Assembly: GCF_005889735.1 (NCBI RefSeq)
Contig: NZ_VCKY01000102.1
Location: 1 to 35,638, forward strand
Origin: Nonomuraea turkmeniaca
Lineage (GTDB): Bacteria > Actinomycetota > Actinomycetes > Streptosporangiales > Streptosporangiaceae
DNA: 35,638 bases
Reading direction: 5' to 3'
Part shown: piece after piece, positions 15,522-24,700 of the stretch
Layout: the number at the start of each line of letters is the position of its first letter
How positions within the stretch are numbered: position 1 is the stretch's first letter
The notes under the pieces: model-generated
The model's database searches: none
What the model saw: only the letters and a program-made list of their open reading frames with translations
Told to the model about the DNA's origin: nothing
Made by a program: the position numbers and the translations under genes

Positions 15522-16732
15522 CCGCCGCCTTCCGGCCCAGCGCGCCGCGCTCGCCTGAGGGCGCCGTCCGGCAGGAGAACCTGCGCGAGCTCAACCTGGA
15601 GGTGGTCTTCCAGCGCATCCTCACCGCGGGCGGTCCCATCTCCCGCACGGAGCTTGCCAGCGCCACCGGGCTGACCCGGCCCACCATCACCCGCATCGCC
15701 GAGGAGCTGCTGGCCGGACAGCTCATCACCGAGAAAGGCGTCACCCACAACGGCCGGGCGGGCCGCCCGCGTGTCGGCCTCACGCTGTCGGACCGCGGTC
15801 CCGCCGGGCTCGGCCTGGACATCCGCGCCGACGGCCTGGCCGCGTGCGTCGTGGACCTGACCGGCACCGTGCGCCACCTGACCTTCGCCCCGGCCCGCTA
15901 CGCCGGCCGGGACGCCGCCGCCGTCCTGACCGAGCTGGCACGCTTGGCCCGCGAGGCCATCGACGCCGTCACCGCCAAGGACCTGACCGTGGTCACCACC
16001 ACCTTGGCCGTGCCCGGACCGGTCGACGGCGGCATCGCTCGCTCGGCCCCTGCGCTCGGCTGGCGCGACGTGCCCGCCGGAGCGTTCCTCGGCGACATGG
16101 GCCTGACCACCGCCGTCGAGAACGAGGCCAACCTGGCCGCCCTCGGCGAGCTGTACGCCGGCGACAACACCCTCGACAGCTTCGTCTACGTCTCCGGCGG
16201 CCTCGGCATCGGCGCCGGAATCGTGCTGGGCGGCCGCCTCATGCGCGGCGCCCGCGGCTGGAGCGGCGAGTTCGGCCACGTCACCGTCCACCCTGACGGC
16301 GCTGCCTGCCCGTGCGGGTCTCGCGGCTGCCTGCAGACCTACGCCAGCACCGCCGCCATCATCGGCGACGACCCCGCTCCGGAGTCCGCCAATCCGGACA
16401 ACGTTGTCACCGAGCGCGCCGAGGCAGGCTCCCCTTCCACGCTCGCCGCCCTGGAGCGGGCCGGCACCGCGCTCGGCATCGCCCTGTCGAGCGCGCTGAA
16501 CATCCTCGACATCGACACCGTGCTGCTGGGCGGCAGCTTCTCGCTCATGTCGTCCTGGCTCACCACCACCGCCAAGGCCGAGATCGACCGGCGCGTGCTC
16601 ACCGCCGCCTGGGCCCCTGTCACCGTCCGCCCCGCCCTGCTCGGCCCGGACGCCGCCGTGATCGGCGCGGCGCTCACCTCCATCGACCAGATCCGCCGGC
16701 AGCCCACCGTCTGGCTCGCCCGCCAGGCCTGA
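15518..16732 (+). CDS. ROK-family transcriptional regulator
   Basis: A 404-residue NagC/XylR-type repressor. The winged helix-turn-helix is at about residues 25-85 (ISRTELASATGLTRPTITRI). It is followed by the ROK sugar-kinase-like domain with GLGIGAGIVLGG (about 228-239). The zinc site is intact: H254 in EFGHVTV, and C264, C266, C271 in CPCGSRGC. It should sense the imported sugar or a product of it and control this operon, probably through the inverted repeat at 10022-10067. Its ATG overlaps the preceding stop (ATGA), making it the last of six coupled genes. I saw no clear terminator behind it. Confidence 0.92.
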   Translation: MTAAFRPSAPRSPEGAVRQENLRELNLEVVFQRILTAGGPISRTELASATGLTRPTITRIAEELLAGQLITEKGVTHNGRAGRPRVGLTLSDRGPAGLGLDIRADGLAACVVDLTGTVRHLTFAPARYAGRDAAAVLTELARLAREAIDAVTAKDLTVVTTTLAVPGPVDGGIARSAPALGWRDVPAGAFLGDMGLTTAVENEANLAALGELYAGDNTLDSFVYVSGGLGIGAGIVLGGRLMRGARGWSGEFGHVTVHPDGAACPCGSRGCLQTYASTAAIIGDDPAPESANPDNVVTERAEAGSPSTLAALERAGTALGIALSSALNILDIDTVLLGGSFSLMSSWLTTTAKAEIDRRVLTAAWAPVTVRPALLGPDAAVIGAALTSIDQIRRQPTVWLARQA

Positions 16733-16873
16733 ACCTCCGGCAGACCAGGCACATGATCGGCGCCTTCCGGGCTCTGGCCCTGCAACTGGCCACCCGTGCC
16801 ATCGCCTCCCGCGAGCAGATCCTGGACACCATCGGCCGGGTGGCGTGCTCCCTGCGTGCGAGCGTGTGGGTTC

Positions 16874-17364
16874 ATGGATCACCACATCGCCCCCAACCGG
16901 CGGGCCCGCATCTCCCCGGACGACCTCGTCGGCATCGGGCCGTCCACGTTCCAGCTGGTGGACGACACGCTCATGGAGTACGCCGACACCGGCGAGGTCT
17001 GCCTCCAGGCGCACGGCCTCACCGTCACCGTGGAGGACGGCAAGGTGCTGCTGGACCGCGCGACGTTTCCGGTCGGCGAGAAGTGCCCTGTTAGCGATCA
17101 TCGGCCCCAGCGGCCCGGGCAACTCCACCCTGCTGCGCGCGCTCACCGGGCTGCGCCCCGCGGACCAGGGCATGGTCACGTACGACGCTCGACGTCGATC
17201 AGCTCATCCCGCACATCCAGGATCCGCCGGACCCCCTGTGGCGCGAGGACCTGGGCATCTGGGTCCTGGACATGAGCGTCCTGGCCATCCTCGCGGTCCT
17301 GTGCGCCTTCCTGGTGGCCCGCCTGCTGCGCCGCCACGAGCCCGCGGTGATGCGCGGCAAGTGA
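16874..17364 (+). pseudogene. Internally deleted FHA-ABC transporter gene
   Basis: Three parts of one gene are visible. First comes the end of an FHA domain and the start of an ABC domain (RARISPDDLVGIG, then VEDGKVLLDRATFPVGEKC). After a one-base frameshift near 17086 comes LLAIIGPSGPGNSTLLRALT, where the Walker A lysine is replaced by asparagine. Near 17187 the sequence jumps to a membrane C-terminus (LGIWVLDMSVLAILAVLCAF, then RRHEPAVMRGK and TGA at 17362-17364). The rest of the ATPase and most membrane helices of these FHA-ABC2 fusion proteins are deleted. Upstream, 16733-16873, a short frame (MIGAFRALALQLATRAIASR) may be another remnant. Confidence 0.78.
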
Positions 17365-17394
17365 CCGAGTTCCACGACCACGTTGTGCGGCACA

Positions 17395-19533
17395 CTATTC
17401 GACGGGGATCTGGAAGGCGAGCAGACCCATGCCGAGCGTGTCGATGACGCGGGGGCCGGCCCCACGGTGGGCGACGTACGCCACGGTGGCGTCGGCCGGT
17501 ACCGGCCGGTCCAGCGTCAGCACCAGGCCACGGCCGCGTTGCCAGCGCACGGATTCCACGACGGTGCCCGGTACCCGGAAGTCCGCGGCGGCGCCGTCCT
17601 CGACGGTCAGCGGGTCGGCGGGTGAGAGGAGTTTTACCACCAGTTGGTGCGGGTTCTCGTCGATCCGGTGAGCCCCTCTGGGGTTTGGCGGCGCCACCTT
17701 CGGGGCACCCGGGCGGTACAAGCCGTCGAGAAGCATGGCCGCGTTGTGTTCACCGAAGGTGCGGTAGCCGTCGATGTAGTCGAAGTGGCAGCCGTCGTGA
17801 CCGTTGAGGCCGGTCGTCGACAGCACCCGCAGGTTGTCGATGGTGTCCGGCAGCCGCCGTTGGGCGTCCCGCAGCGCCACCGGGATCGCCTGGTCGCATG
17901 GGGAGCTCCGGACCTGGTGGACGTAGACCGGCAGCTCGGCGCCGTAGTCTTGGCGCCAGTCCGCGACCAGCTCGGTGAACCCGGCGACGTGTACCTCAGC
18001 TTTGTCGCGGTCGGCCTCACCCTGGTACCACAGCATGACGTCGATGGCGTCCGGCCCGGTCAGGCCGGCCCGGGTGAGGCGTTGCAGCAGCATCCCGTAA
18101 CTGGTCGCACCATCGGTGGGGGCGCTGTCGTTGCGGGCGAAGTAGCTGATCGGCTTGCCACCACGGGCACCGTTGACGATGACGATCGGGATGCCGAGCT
18201 CGGCCGACATCAGCTGTCCCATGCGGACCGCCCACTGGCCGATCGCCGCGACCCGCTGGATGTTGTCGCCCATGGCGTAGGTCCAGCCGCCGATGGCGGC
18301 GGCCAGCCGCGAGTTGTTGTTGTTGGACGTACCGAAGGTACGTACCCACCGGGACCGGTCCGCCTCCGACGACGTCGAGTTCGACTGCTGGCCGGCCTGC
18401 GCGTTCGACTGGCCCTGCACGACGATGACGTCACCGGCGACGACGTCGAGCGCACGTCCGATGCGGTGGCTTTTGCCGTCGGCGGTGAGCGCGACAAGGT
18501 CCAGGTCGGTCGACGCCAGCGCCACTGGCAGCGAGACGGTGAACGAGAACTGCGGTGCCGCCGGTGAGACGGTGGCCCGCCGGGTCGTCTGCCGGCCGTC
18601 GCGGGTGGTCCGCAGCTCGACCGCGGTGACGTCCGGGTCAAGTGCCACCCCGCTGACCGGCACCGACACGCTGGTGGCGGTTCGGCCCGGGCGGGGGACC
18701 ACCTGCCGCGAAATCGGGGCGGTGTCCACCCGGGCCAGTGAGGGCCGGGCGTAGAAGGTGAGCCGCCGGGCGGTGTAGTCGTCGGCGTTCTCGGCGGACG
18801 TCCAGTCGGGGTTCTCGCCCGGGCCGGCGCCGATGCCGATGTCCATCGTCTGAGGGCCGGCGGTGGTGAAGGCGTTGACGGCCAGCACCGGAGTCGCGGT
18901 GGCGGCGTCCGCGGCCCGCGGGCCGCGGGCGTCGGCGGCGTCGGCGAACGCGTGCACCTGGAACGAGCCGTACCCGTTCGCCCACAGGACCGCGTCGTCG
19001 GCATCGCGGGCGGTCTCCGACGCTCCCGGTATCTGCCGCGAACCCGTCCCGTCGTACTGGTTGGGCCACATCTCGACCCAGCCGGAGCCGCCGTCGACCT
19101 CCTGTACGCCGGGCACGTTGGAGGCGACCGTCAGGTCGTCGACGAACTGGTGCCGTGACTGCTCCATGCGGGTCGGCAGGCCCAGGTCGTCGGGGTTTTC
19201 GCTCAGCGCTTCCATCGACGTCCACACCCAGGTGGTACCCGCTTCGGTGGTGAGCTCCAGGCAGTAGCCGACTCGGTCGAAACCGCCGGCCACGCCGGCG
19301 GTGTCGTCGAAGGTGTACGGAGGGGTGCTATCCCGCCAGTTCGCGGCGGTGGGCAGGTCGAGCACGCGCACCAGCCGGTAGCCCGCGGCCTCGGCGTCGC
19401 AGGACGTCGGCCAGGCGTCGGTGGCGGTCGGATCAGCGGCGGCGACGCCGGGGGCGGAGACGGTCGCCGCGGTGAATGCCAGGGCAGCGCATCCGGTGGT
19501 TAACAGGCGGGTGTGGAGCCGAAGTCGCGGCAT
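17395..19533 (-). CDS. Secreted SASA-type (sialate O-acetylesterase-like) SGNH esterase
   Basis: A 712-residue secreted protein with a Sec signal peptide ending near A34 (VAAADP). Residues 40-230 form a beta-rich domain with CLELTTEAGTTWVWTSMEA and VEMWPNQY, seen as an accessory domain in related hydrolases. A linker sandwich follows (about 270-365), then the SASA/SGNH esterase domain: nucleophile S376 in VVQGQSNAQ, oxyanion-type NGARGGKPI (about 454-462), WYQGEAD (502-508), and the catalytic-type histidine H583 in DGCHFDY. It should remove O-acetyl groups from sialic acid or other sugars outside the cell. The ATG at 19533 has GGAGGAG five bases upstream; GTG 19539 lies inside that site. It is the last gene of the minus-strand cluster. 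Confidence 0.82.
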   Translation of the reverse strand: MPRLRLHTRLLTTGCAALAFTAATVSAPGVAAADPTATDAWPTSCDAEAAGYRLVRVLDLPTAANWRDSTPPYTFDDTAGVAGGFDRVGYCLELTTEAGTTWVWTSMEALSENPDDLGLPTRMEQSRHQFVDDLTVASNVPGVQEVDGGSGWVEMWPNQYDGTGSRQIPGASETARDADDAVLWANGYGSFQVHAFADAADARGPRAADAATATPVLAVNAFTTAGPQTMDIGIGAGPGENPDWTSAENADDYTARRLTFYARPSLARVDTAPISRQVVPRPGRTATSVSVPVSGVALDPDVTAVELRTTRDGRQTTRRATVSPAAPQFSFTVSLPVALASTDLDLVALTADGKSHRIGRALDVVAGDVIVVQGQSNAQAGQQSNSTSSEADRSRWVRTFGTSNNNNSRLAAAIGGWTYAMGDNIQRVAAIGQWAVRMGQLMSAELGIPIVIVNGARGGKPISYFARNDSAPTDGATSYGMLLQRLTRAGLTGPDAIDVMLWYQGEADRDKAEVHVAGFTELVADWRQDYGAELPVYVHQVRSSPCDQAIPVALRDAQRRLPDTIDNLRVLSTTGLNGHDGCHFDYIDGYRTFGEHNAAMLLDGLYRPGAPKVAPPNPRGAHRIDENPHQLVVKLLSPADPLTVEDGAAADFRVPGTVVESVRWQRGRGLVLTLDRPVPADATVAYVAHRGAGPRVIDTLGMGLLAFQIPVE

Positions 19534-19556
19534 GGGCACTCCTCCATGGGTTGAGG

Positions 19557-19592
19557 TCGGGAGGGTAGACGGCGGGCCGGTCGCCCACCCGA
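19557..19592 (-). promoter_or_regulatory. Hairpin between DUF6351 and esterase genes
   Basis: Immediately after the DUF6351 stop codon, TCGGG-A-GGG and CCC-A-CCCGA form a nine-position stem with one A-A mismatch around an 18-base loop. No T-run follows, so it is not a standard terminator. It might act as an mRNA processing or stability element that sets the level of the last gene. The base pairing is visible; the role is inference. Confidence 0.3.
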
Positions 19593-19594
19593 GA

Positions 19595-21769
19595 TCAGTT
19601 GAACGCCAGCCAGGTATCGCGCAACGGCCGCTGCCCGACTCCGGGCTTCGTCCAGTCGCACACGCCCGATGGGAAGACCTCCAACAGCCGGCGGCGCTCA
19701 GCCGGGCTGAAGGTCACCCGGTAGTCGCTCCAGTCGACGGCCTTGCGGTGGCAGGTCACCACGTCATCGGTCAGCGGAGCGCCGGCTACCAGTCGTGGAG
19801 TGGGATAGGCGGGGAACAGCTGTCCGCACTCTCCGGCATTGTCCGCAGTGAGCCGTTGAACGATCTTGCGAGGCTCGGCGTCGCGGCTCCAGCAGGCGTC
19901 GGTGAGATCACCCGGCTTGTTCCGCACCACCTTTTGGTGCGCGGACAGCCGCGAGTCATCGCCCACGATCGCGGTCAGCCACTCCTCCATGCTCGTCAGG
20001 GCGTACCGCAGGGTGGGGCTGGTCAGGCTGAACCCGCCGAAACGGTTGTCCTCCACGAGGAAGACCTGGTTGTCCGCGTCGCCGTTCGCCGCCTCCAGCC
20101 GCGCCCGGGTGGCATAACCGTGCGTCATCATGTGGATGTCGCCGTTCGCGGCGTCATCGGAGTACGACCGGTAGTCGATGATCGGCGTGCCGGCCAGGCC
20201 GGCCCCGCCGAAGAGAATGCGCCCGGTGCGGTGGGCGGCGCTCCTCGCGATCGGGTCCGCCGCGGTGCGCTGCGCCGTCGGCTTGGCGTCGATGTCCAGT
20301 CCCCCGAGGCCCTGGTTGAGGTCGAGGAACTGCTGCGGGGTGATCGCGCCCGAGTTCAGCGCGGCCAGCCCGTACTGCACCCCCACGTTGTCCAGGGCCC
20401 GCCGGGCGAACCCGGTGGCCGGATCGCGTCCGTAGACGTTCACGGTGTGGTCGTAGACGTCTCCGCGCGCTCCACGGGGGTTGGTCTGCGGGTGGTAGCG
20501 CAGCTCCGCGGGCAACACCGCGGGGAATTCGGCGACCGGGTCCAGCCGCTTCGCCCCGTCGCTGAGGTTGCGGATGCTCTCCCACCGCCGGAAACCGGCG
20601 ACCTGGCGCTGCTCCTCCTGGCTGAACGTGTCCGGCGCGACCTCGGTGAAATAGTGCTCGAGCAACCGGGAGTCGAACAGCGTGAAGTTCGTCGCGGACG
20701 TGACGTCGGGGAACGACTGCCCGACCACGATGCCGTCCAGCAGACCCGGGTAGTTGTCCGCGATCTGGTGTCCCTGGTAGGAACCTCCAGAAGAACCCCA
20801 GCCGATGGTGAACAGCGGATCGCCGTAGCGCTCGACGAACCGTTCCTTGACCATCATCATGGTCTCTGCCGCGAGCAGGTCGTTGCAGTTGTTGCCGAAG
20901 ACGTTCAGCGACGCCGACGCGACCGCGTAGCCGCGGCCGAGCATCTTCGGGTCCAGTACACCGCCGGTGTTCGTGCCCTGGGTGTACCAGCCGCGCCGGC
21001 AGCCGCCGCCGAAGGTGTAGATGAGCCGGTCGTTCCAGCCGGGGCTGCGCCGGTGGAAGGCGGGTTCTTCCGTCGCCGGGTCGTGCAGCATGGAGATCTG
21101 GTAGATCGACCGGTTGACCGTGCCGGTCTCGATCCGGATGAGGAACGGGACCGTCTGGCCGGTGAGGGTCGTCGTCCAGGCGAGGTCGTCGGGTCTGGCC
21201 GCCGGATCCGGCAGCGGCAGGGTCTTTCCGCCGGTCGACCGGTAGGCGTAGTCGACCCGGGTGGCCACGGAGCAGTCGGCGTCGAGAGGGTCGCCGAGCG
21301 TGCCGCCGTCGACCAGGCGGAACCGGTCCGTGGTGCAGACGTACGGCGTTTCGTGCGGACCGCTGATCACCGGCCCGGTGGCCGGATGGTTCGTCAGGAC
21401 GAGCTGGTCGCGCTGCGGCCCCGCGGTCGCGACAAGGTGGTTGCGTCCGGGCCGCAGCCGATCGACGAGGCCGGTGAAGGCGTGCGCGTTCGCGTCTGCC
21501 CGGAAGGAGCCGGTGATGTCGGCGCCGTTGAGCGTGAACCGGACCACGTCCAACGGCTGGCCGCGCGGCACCGCCGCGGTGACGAGCACGTCGTCCGCCG
21601 TCACCAGTTCGGGCCTGGCCGACAACGCCACCAGTCGCAGTCTGTCGCTGCCGGCCGCCGCTGCCGGTGCGGTGTAGGGCGCGAGGACCGTGGACGCGGT
21701 GACGGCGACCACGGCTAAGACCGCGGCGAGTACGGATCGTGGCGAACGGTATCCAGTGACAGGGCGCAT
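19595..21769 (-). CDS. Secreted DUF6351-family protein, predicted alpha/beta-hydrolase
   Basis: A 724-residue protein with a Sec signal peptide (hydrophobic core about residues 11-30, cleavage near A39). After a beta-sandwich N-terminal domain (about 45-130) comes the DUF6351 region. LIYTFGGGCRRGWYTQG (about 249-265) resembles an oxyanion-hole strand. TIGWGSSGGSYQGHQIADNY then PGLLDGIVVG (321-350) is a nucleophile elbow of the tannase/feruloyl-esterase kind, with S327 as the probable nucleophile in G-S-S-G-G. Cysteines are several, as in secreted esterases. The substrate is unknown; an ester on a glycan is the simplest guess given its neighbours. The ATG at 21769 follows GGAGG by six bases; the gene starts 16 bases after the GH106 stop. 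Confidence 0.75.
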   Translation of the reverse strand: MRPVTGYRSPRSVLAAVLAVVAVTASTVLAPYTAPAAAAGSDRLRLVALSARPELVTADDVLVTAAVPRGQPLDVVRFTLNGADITGSFRADANAHAFTGLVDRLRPGRNHLVATAGPQRDQLVLTNHPATGPVISGPHETPYVCTTDRFRLVDGGTLGDPLDADCSVATRVDYAYRSTGGKTLPLPDPAARPDDLAWTTTLTGQTVPFLIRIETGTVNRSIYQISMLHDPATEEPAFHRRSPGWNDRLIYTFGGGCRRGWYTQGTNTGGVLDPKMLGRGYAVASASLNVFGNNCNDLLAAETMMMVKERFVERYGDPLFTIGWGSSGGSYQGHQIADNYPGLLDGIVVGQSFPDVTSATNFTLFDSRLLEHYFTEVAPDTFSQEEQRQVAGFRRWESIRNLSDGAKRLDPVAEFPAVLPAELRYHPQTNPRGARGDVYDHTVNVYGRDPATGFARRALDNVGVQYGLAALNSGAITPQQFLDLNQGLGGLDIDAKPTAQRTAADPIARSAAHRTGRILFGGAGLAGTPIIDYRSYSDDAANGDIHMMTHGYATRARLEAANGDADNQVFLVEDNRFGGFSLTSPTLRYALTSMEEWLTAIVGDDSRLSAHQKVVRNKPGDLTDACWSRDAEPRKIVQRLTADNAGECGQLFPAYPTPRLVAGAPLTDDVVTCHRKAVDWSDYRVTFSPAERRRLLEVFPSGVCDWTKPGVGQRPLRDTWLAFN

Positions 21770-21785
21770 TATGTGCCTCCGTTTC

Positions 21786-24700
21786 TCAGGCGTCGGCGGA
21801 GTGGACAGCGAACTCGGCCAGCTGTGTGTTGTGACCCGGCTGGGTGGGGTAACGGCCTTCGGTGATGCGCAGCCGTACGTAGCGCGCCTCTGTCGGCGTG
21901 ACCGCTGTGGTGGTCCCCGCATTCGGGGCGTCGTCCCTGACCGAAAGCACGGTCGTCCACCGCTCCCCGTCCAGAGACGTCTGCACGTCGTACGATCGCG
22001 GGGCCCAGTTGTCCCGGCCGCTCAACCCCACCGCACGTACCACCGTGGCCAGTCCGAGGTCGACGCCGATGAACTCCGGAGTCTCAGGTGTCGGTGCCTG
22101 CCCGGGCGTATGACCGCCGGACACCCAGTACGTCGCCGCCGAACCGTCCGTCAGGAACGAAGGCGGATGCTGGTATTGGTAACTCGACGCCCAGACGCGC
22201 GGGTACGGGCTACCCGTCGTGTTGACCGCCAGGTTGTCGGAGTGCCGAAGGGTGACGTGCGCCTGCCCGCGCGCACCGTTCGCCGCCACCGCGTCGATGA
22301 CGAGGGTTGACGAGCCGGACTCGCGCCGACCGCTCAGGCGTACCAGCGCCGTCGCCGACGACCGTCCGGGAATCAGCAGGGCCGGCCGGTCCACCGTCGC
22401 CTCGACCCCGCCGTCGGTCGTCACGTCGACCGATACCGACACCGGTCTGGGTGAGTTGTTGGCGATGCGGACGCGTGCCTGGTTGGTGCCGCCGGCGGCC
22501 AGCGGCAGTTCCCGCTCGAGGGCCTCCACCGCCAGGGTCGGCTGCCGGGCCTCGCGCGGTGTCAGGCGTACCGGCCCTAGCAACCCGTAGTCCATGCGTG
22601 GCCGCCCGGCCGCCCCGGTACCGGGTGCGACCCGGACCGCGTTGACGAGGGTCGACGCCACGCGCACCGTCAGGGTGTTGTCACCGGCCCGCAGATGGCG
22701 GCCCACCTCGATGTGCCGGAGATCCTGCGGGCTCCGCGCCGGGATGCGGGTCCCGTTCAGCGTCACGGTGACGGTGTCGACGGCGGCTCCCAGATCCAGG
22801 TATGCCGTGCGGACCCCGCCCCACGAGTCGTCGAGGGTGAACGTCGAGGTGTACGTCCCGACCCCGGACACGTCGCCGAGGTCGACGTCGTATCCGTTCG
22901 CCGGCGTGATCGCCGACCACGGCGGCAGTGCTCCACGCTCACCGGCGACCGGTTCAACGGCCGGAAGAGTGGTCTTGGCGGTGTCACCGGGCAGCCCTGA
23001 TTCACCCCGGCTCCAGCTCACTACCTGGAGAGTCCAATCGTCGAGAAGCACGGGGCCCAACCCGGCGTTTCTCGCGACGGTGGGACCGTGCTCTTCCCCG
23101 GCCGACCACCGGAACGTCTCGTCGTGCCGCGTCGACAACGCGATGACCGCGGTATCGGATGCCTCCAGGGCGACGTCGACGACCACACCGTGCGGTGTCT
23201 GCCGGTAGTCGGTGAGGGGGGTGATCTCGCCGGTCCAGGTGTCCAGCTTGTACGGTCGTCCCTCGCCGGTGAGCGTCAGCCGCTGTTCGGTCGCCCAGGA
23301 CCGCTGGTTGAACAGGTAGTAGTAGTCGGTGGTGGCCTCGGAGCGACGCACACTCAACACGTCGGCGGACGGCGTGGTGGGCGCGGCGGCCGGGACTATC
23401 CCGAGCCGGGCGAGCAGGTCCGGCACTGCGGCGAGGTCGGCGACCCGGCGCACGCCGGGTCGCGCGACCAACTGGGCGATCAGGCGACGCAGCTCGGCAT
23501 CCTGATTGGCCGCGTCGTGGAAGCCCGGCGTCGACGAGGGCAACTCACCGACGAAGACGACCGGCAGTCCGTCGCGTGCCAGCTCGAGCAACCGGCGCGC
23601 GGTGTCGACCGCCATCGTCTTCTGGTCCGCGAGGACGATCGCCCGGTATGCGCCGGCCGATGGGAACAGCCGCCCGTCCGACACCTTCGCCGAAGGCATC
23701 CGCAGGTGCGCCGGGCTGAGGTACTCGTAGGTGTAGCCACGTTCTGCCAGCGGCGAGTCGCTCTCCAGGAGCGTCCTCGGTCCGGTGAGCGTGGTGGCCG
23801 GCGATCGCAGGCCGAAGTCCTGCAGGTACAGGGCCACGTCGAAGGTCGGCTTGCCCTGCCGGAGCACCAGTTGCAGCCGGGCGAGGTGGTCGTTGATCGC
23901 CCGGTAGTCCGGCCAGTTGGGGGCGCCCTTGGCGCCCCATGCCTCGGAGAAGGAGGTGTTGCCCCCGTACGACATGCCCGGCCACACCGCCTGGTCGGAC
24001 GTACCCTCTCCCTTGGTCAGGTACGGGTAGCCGTGCCACACCACCTGGGTCACGCCACCCGCGTATCCGCGGTACACCGAGCGCAGGTTGGCCGAGTTCT
24101 GCCAGCCTCCGGCGGTCGTCGCCCAGACGCTCGCCCGCGCCGCGCAACACTCGCTCGACACGACCGGGGTGCCGTTCAGATGCGCGCCGACCGACACCAG
24201 CCGGTAGGGCTCGATGTTGTCGAAGAACACCAGCGACTCGCCCTCGGGCACGTCGACATGGGTGGCCGCCTGCGGCGTGTCGATGGGTCCGCCGTACGCC
24301 TGGCTCCGCAGCGCCATACCGCGTTCGTTCGCCCATTGGCGCAACGGCACGAGCCGGGAGTCGATGTACAGGTCGTTCCAGGTCTGCCGGTAGTCGGTCC
24401 GGATGCGCGCGCCGCTGCCGTCGGTGAAGTCGAAGAAGGGTGCCGCGGTGAGGCCCGCGGATCCGGCGTCGGTGAGCGCCGGAAGTACCGAGATCGGCGA
24501 GTAGCCCCGCCGCCGCTCCCACTGGTCGGCGAAGTCCCACGTCCACTTCTGCGCGGTCCCGAGTTCGAGCGAGTCCTCGAAGAGGTCGACCCTGCCGACG
24601 GCACCGAGCGCCTCCCGCACCGGCGGGGTGAGGATCGACGAGTCGTAGAACTGCGTCGTCGCCCGGACTCCCTGTTCGCTGAGGTGGTCGAGGACGTAGT

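Noticed and set aside
17384..17394. TGTG-CGG-CACA as a terminator between the convergent loci
   Set aside because: Only four base pairs with a three-base loop and no T-run.
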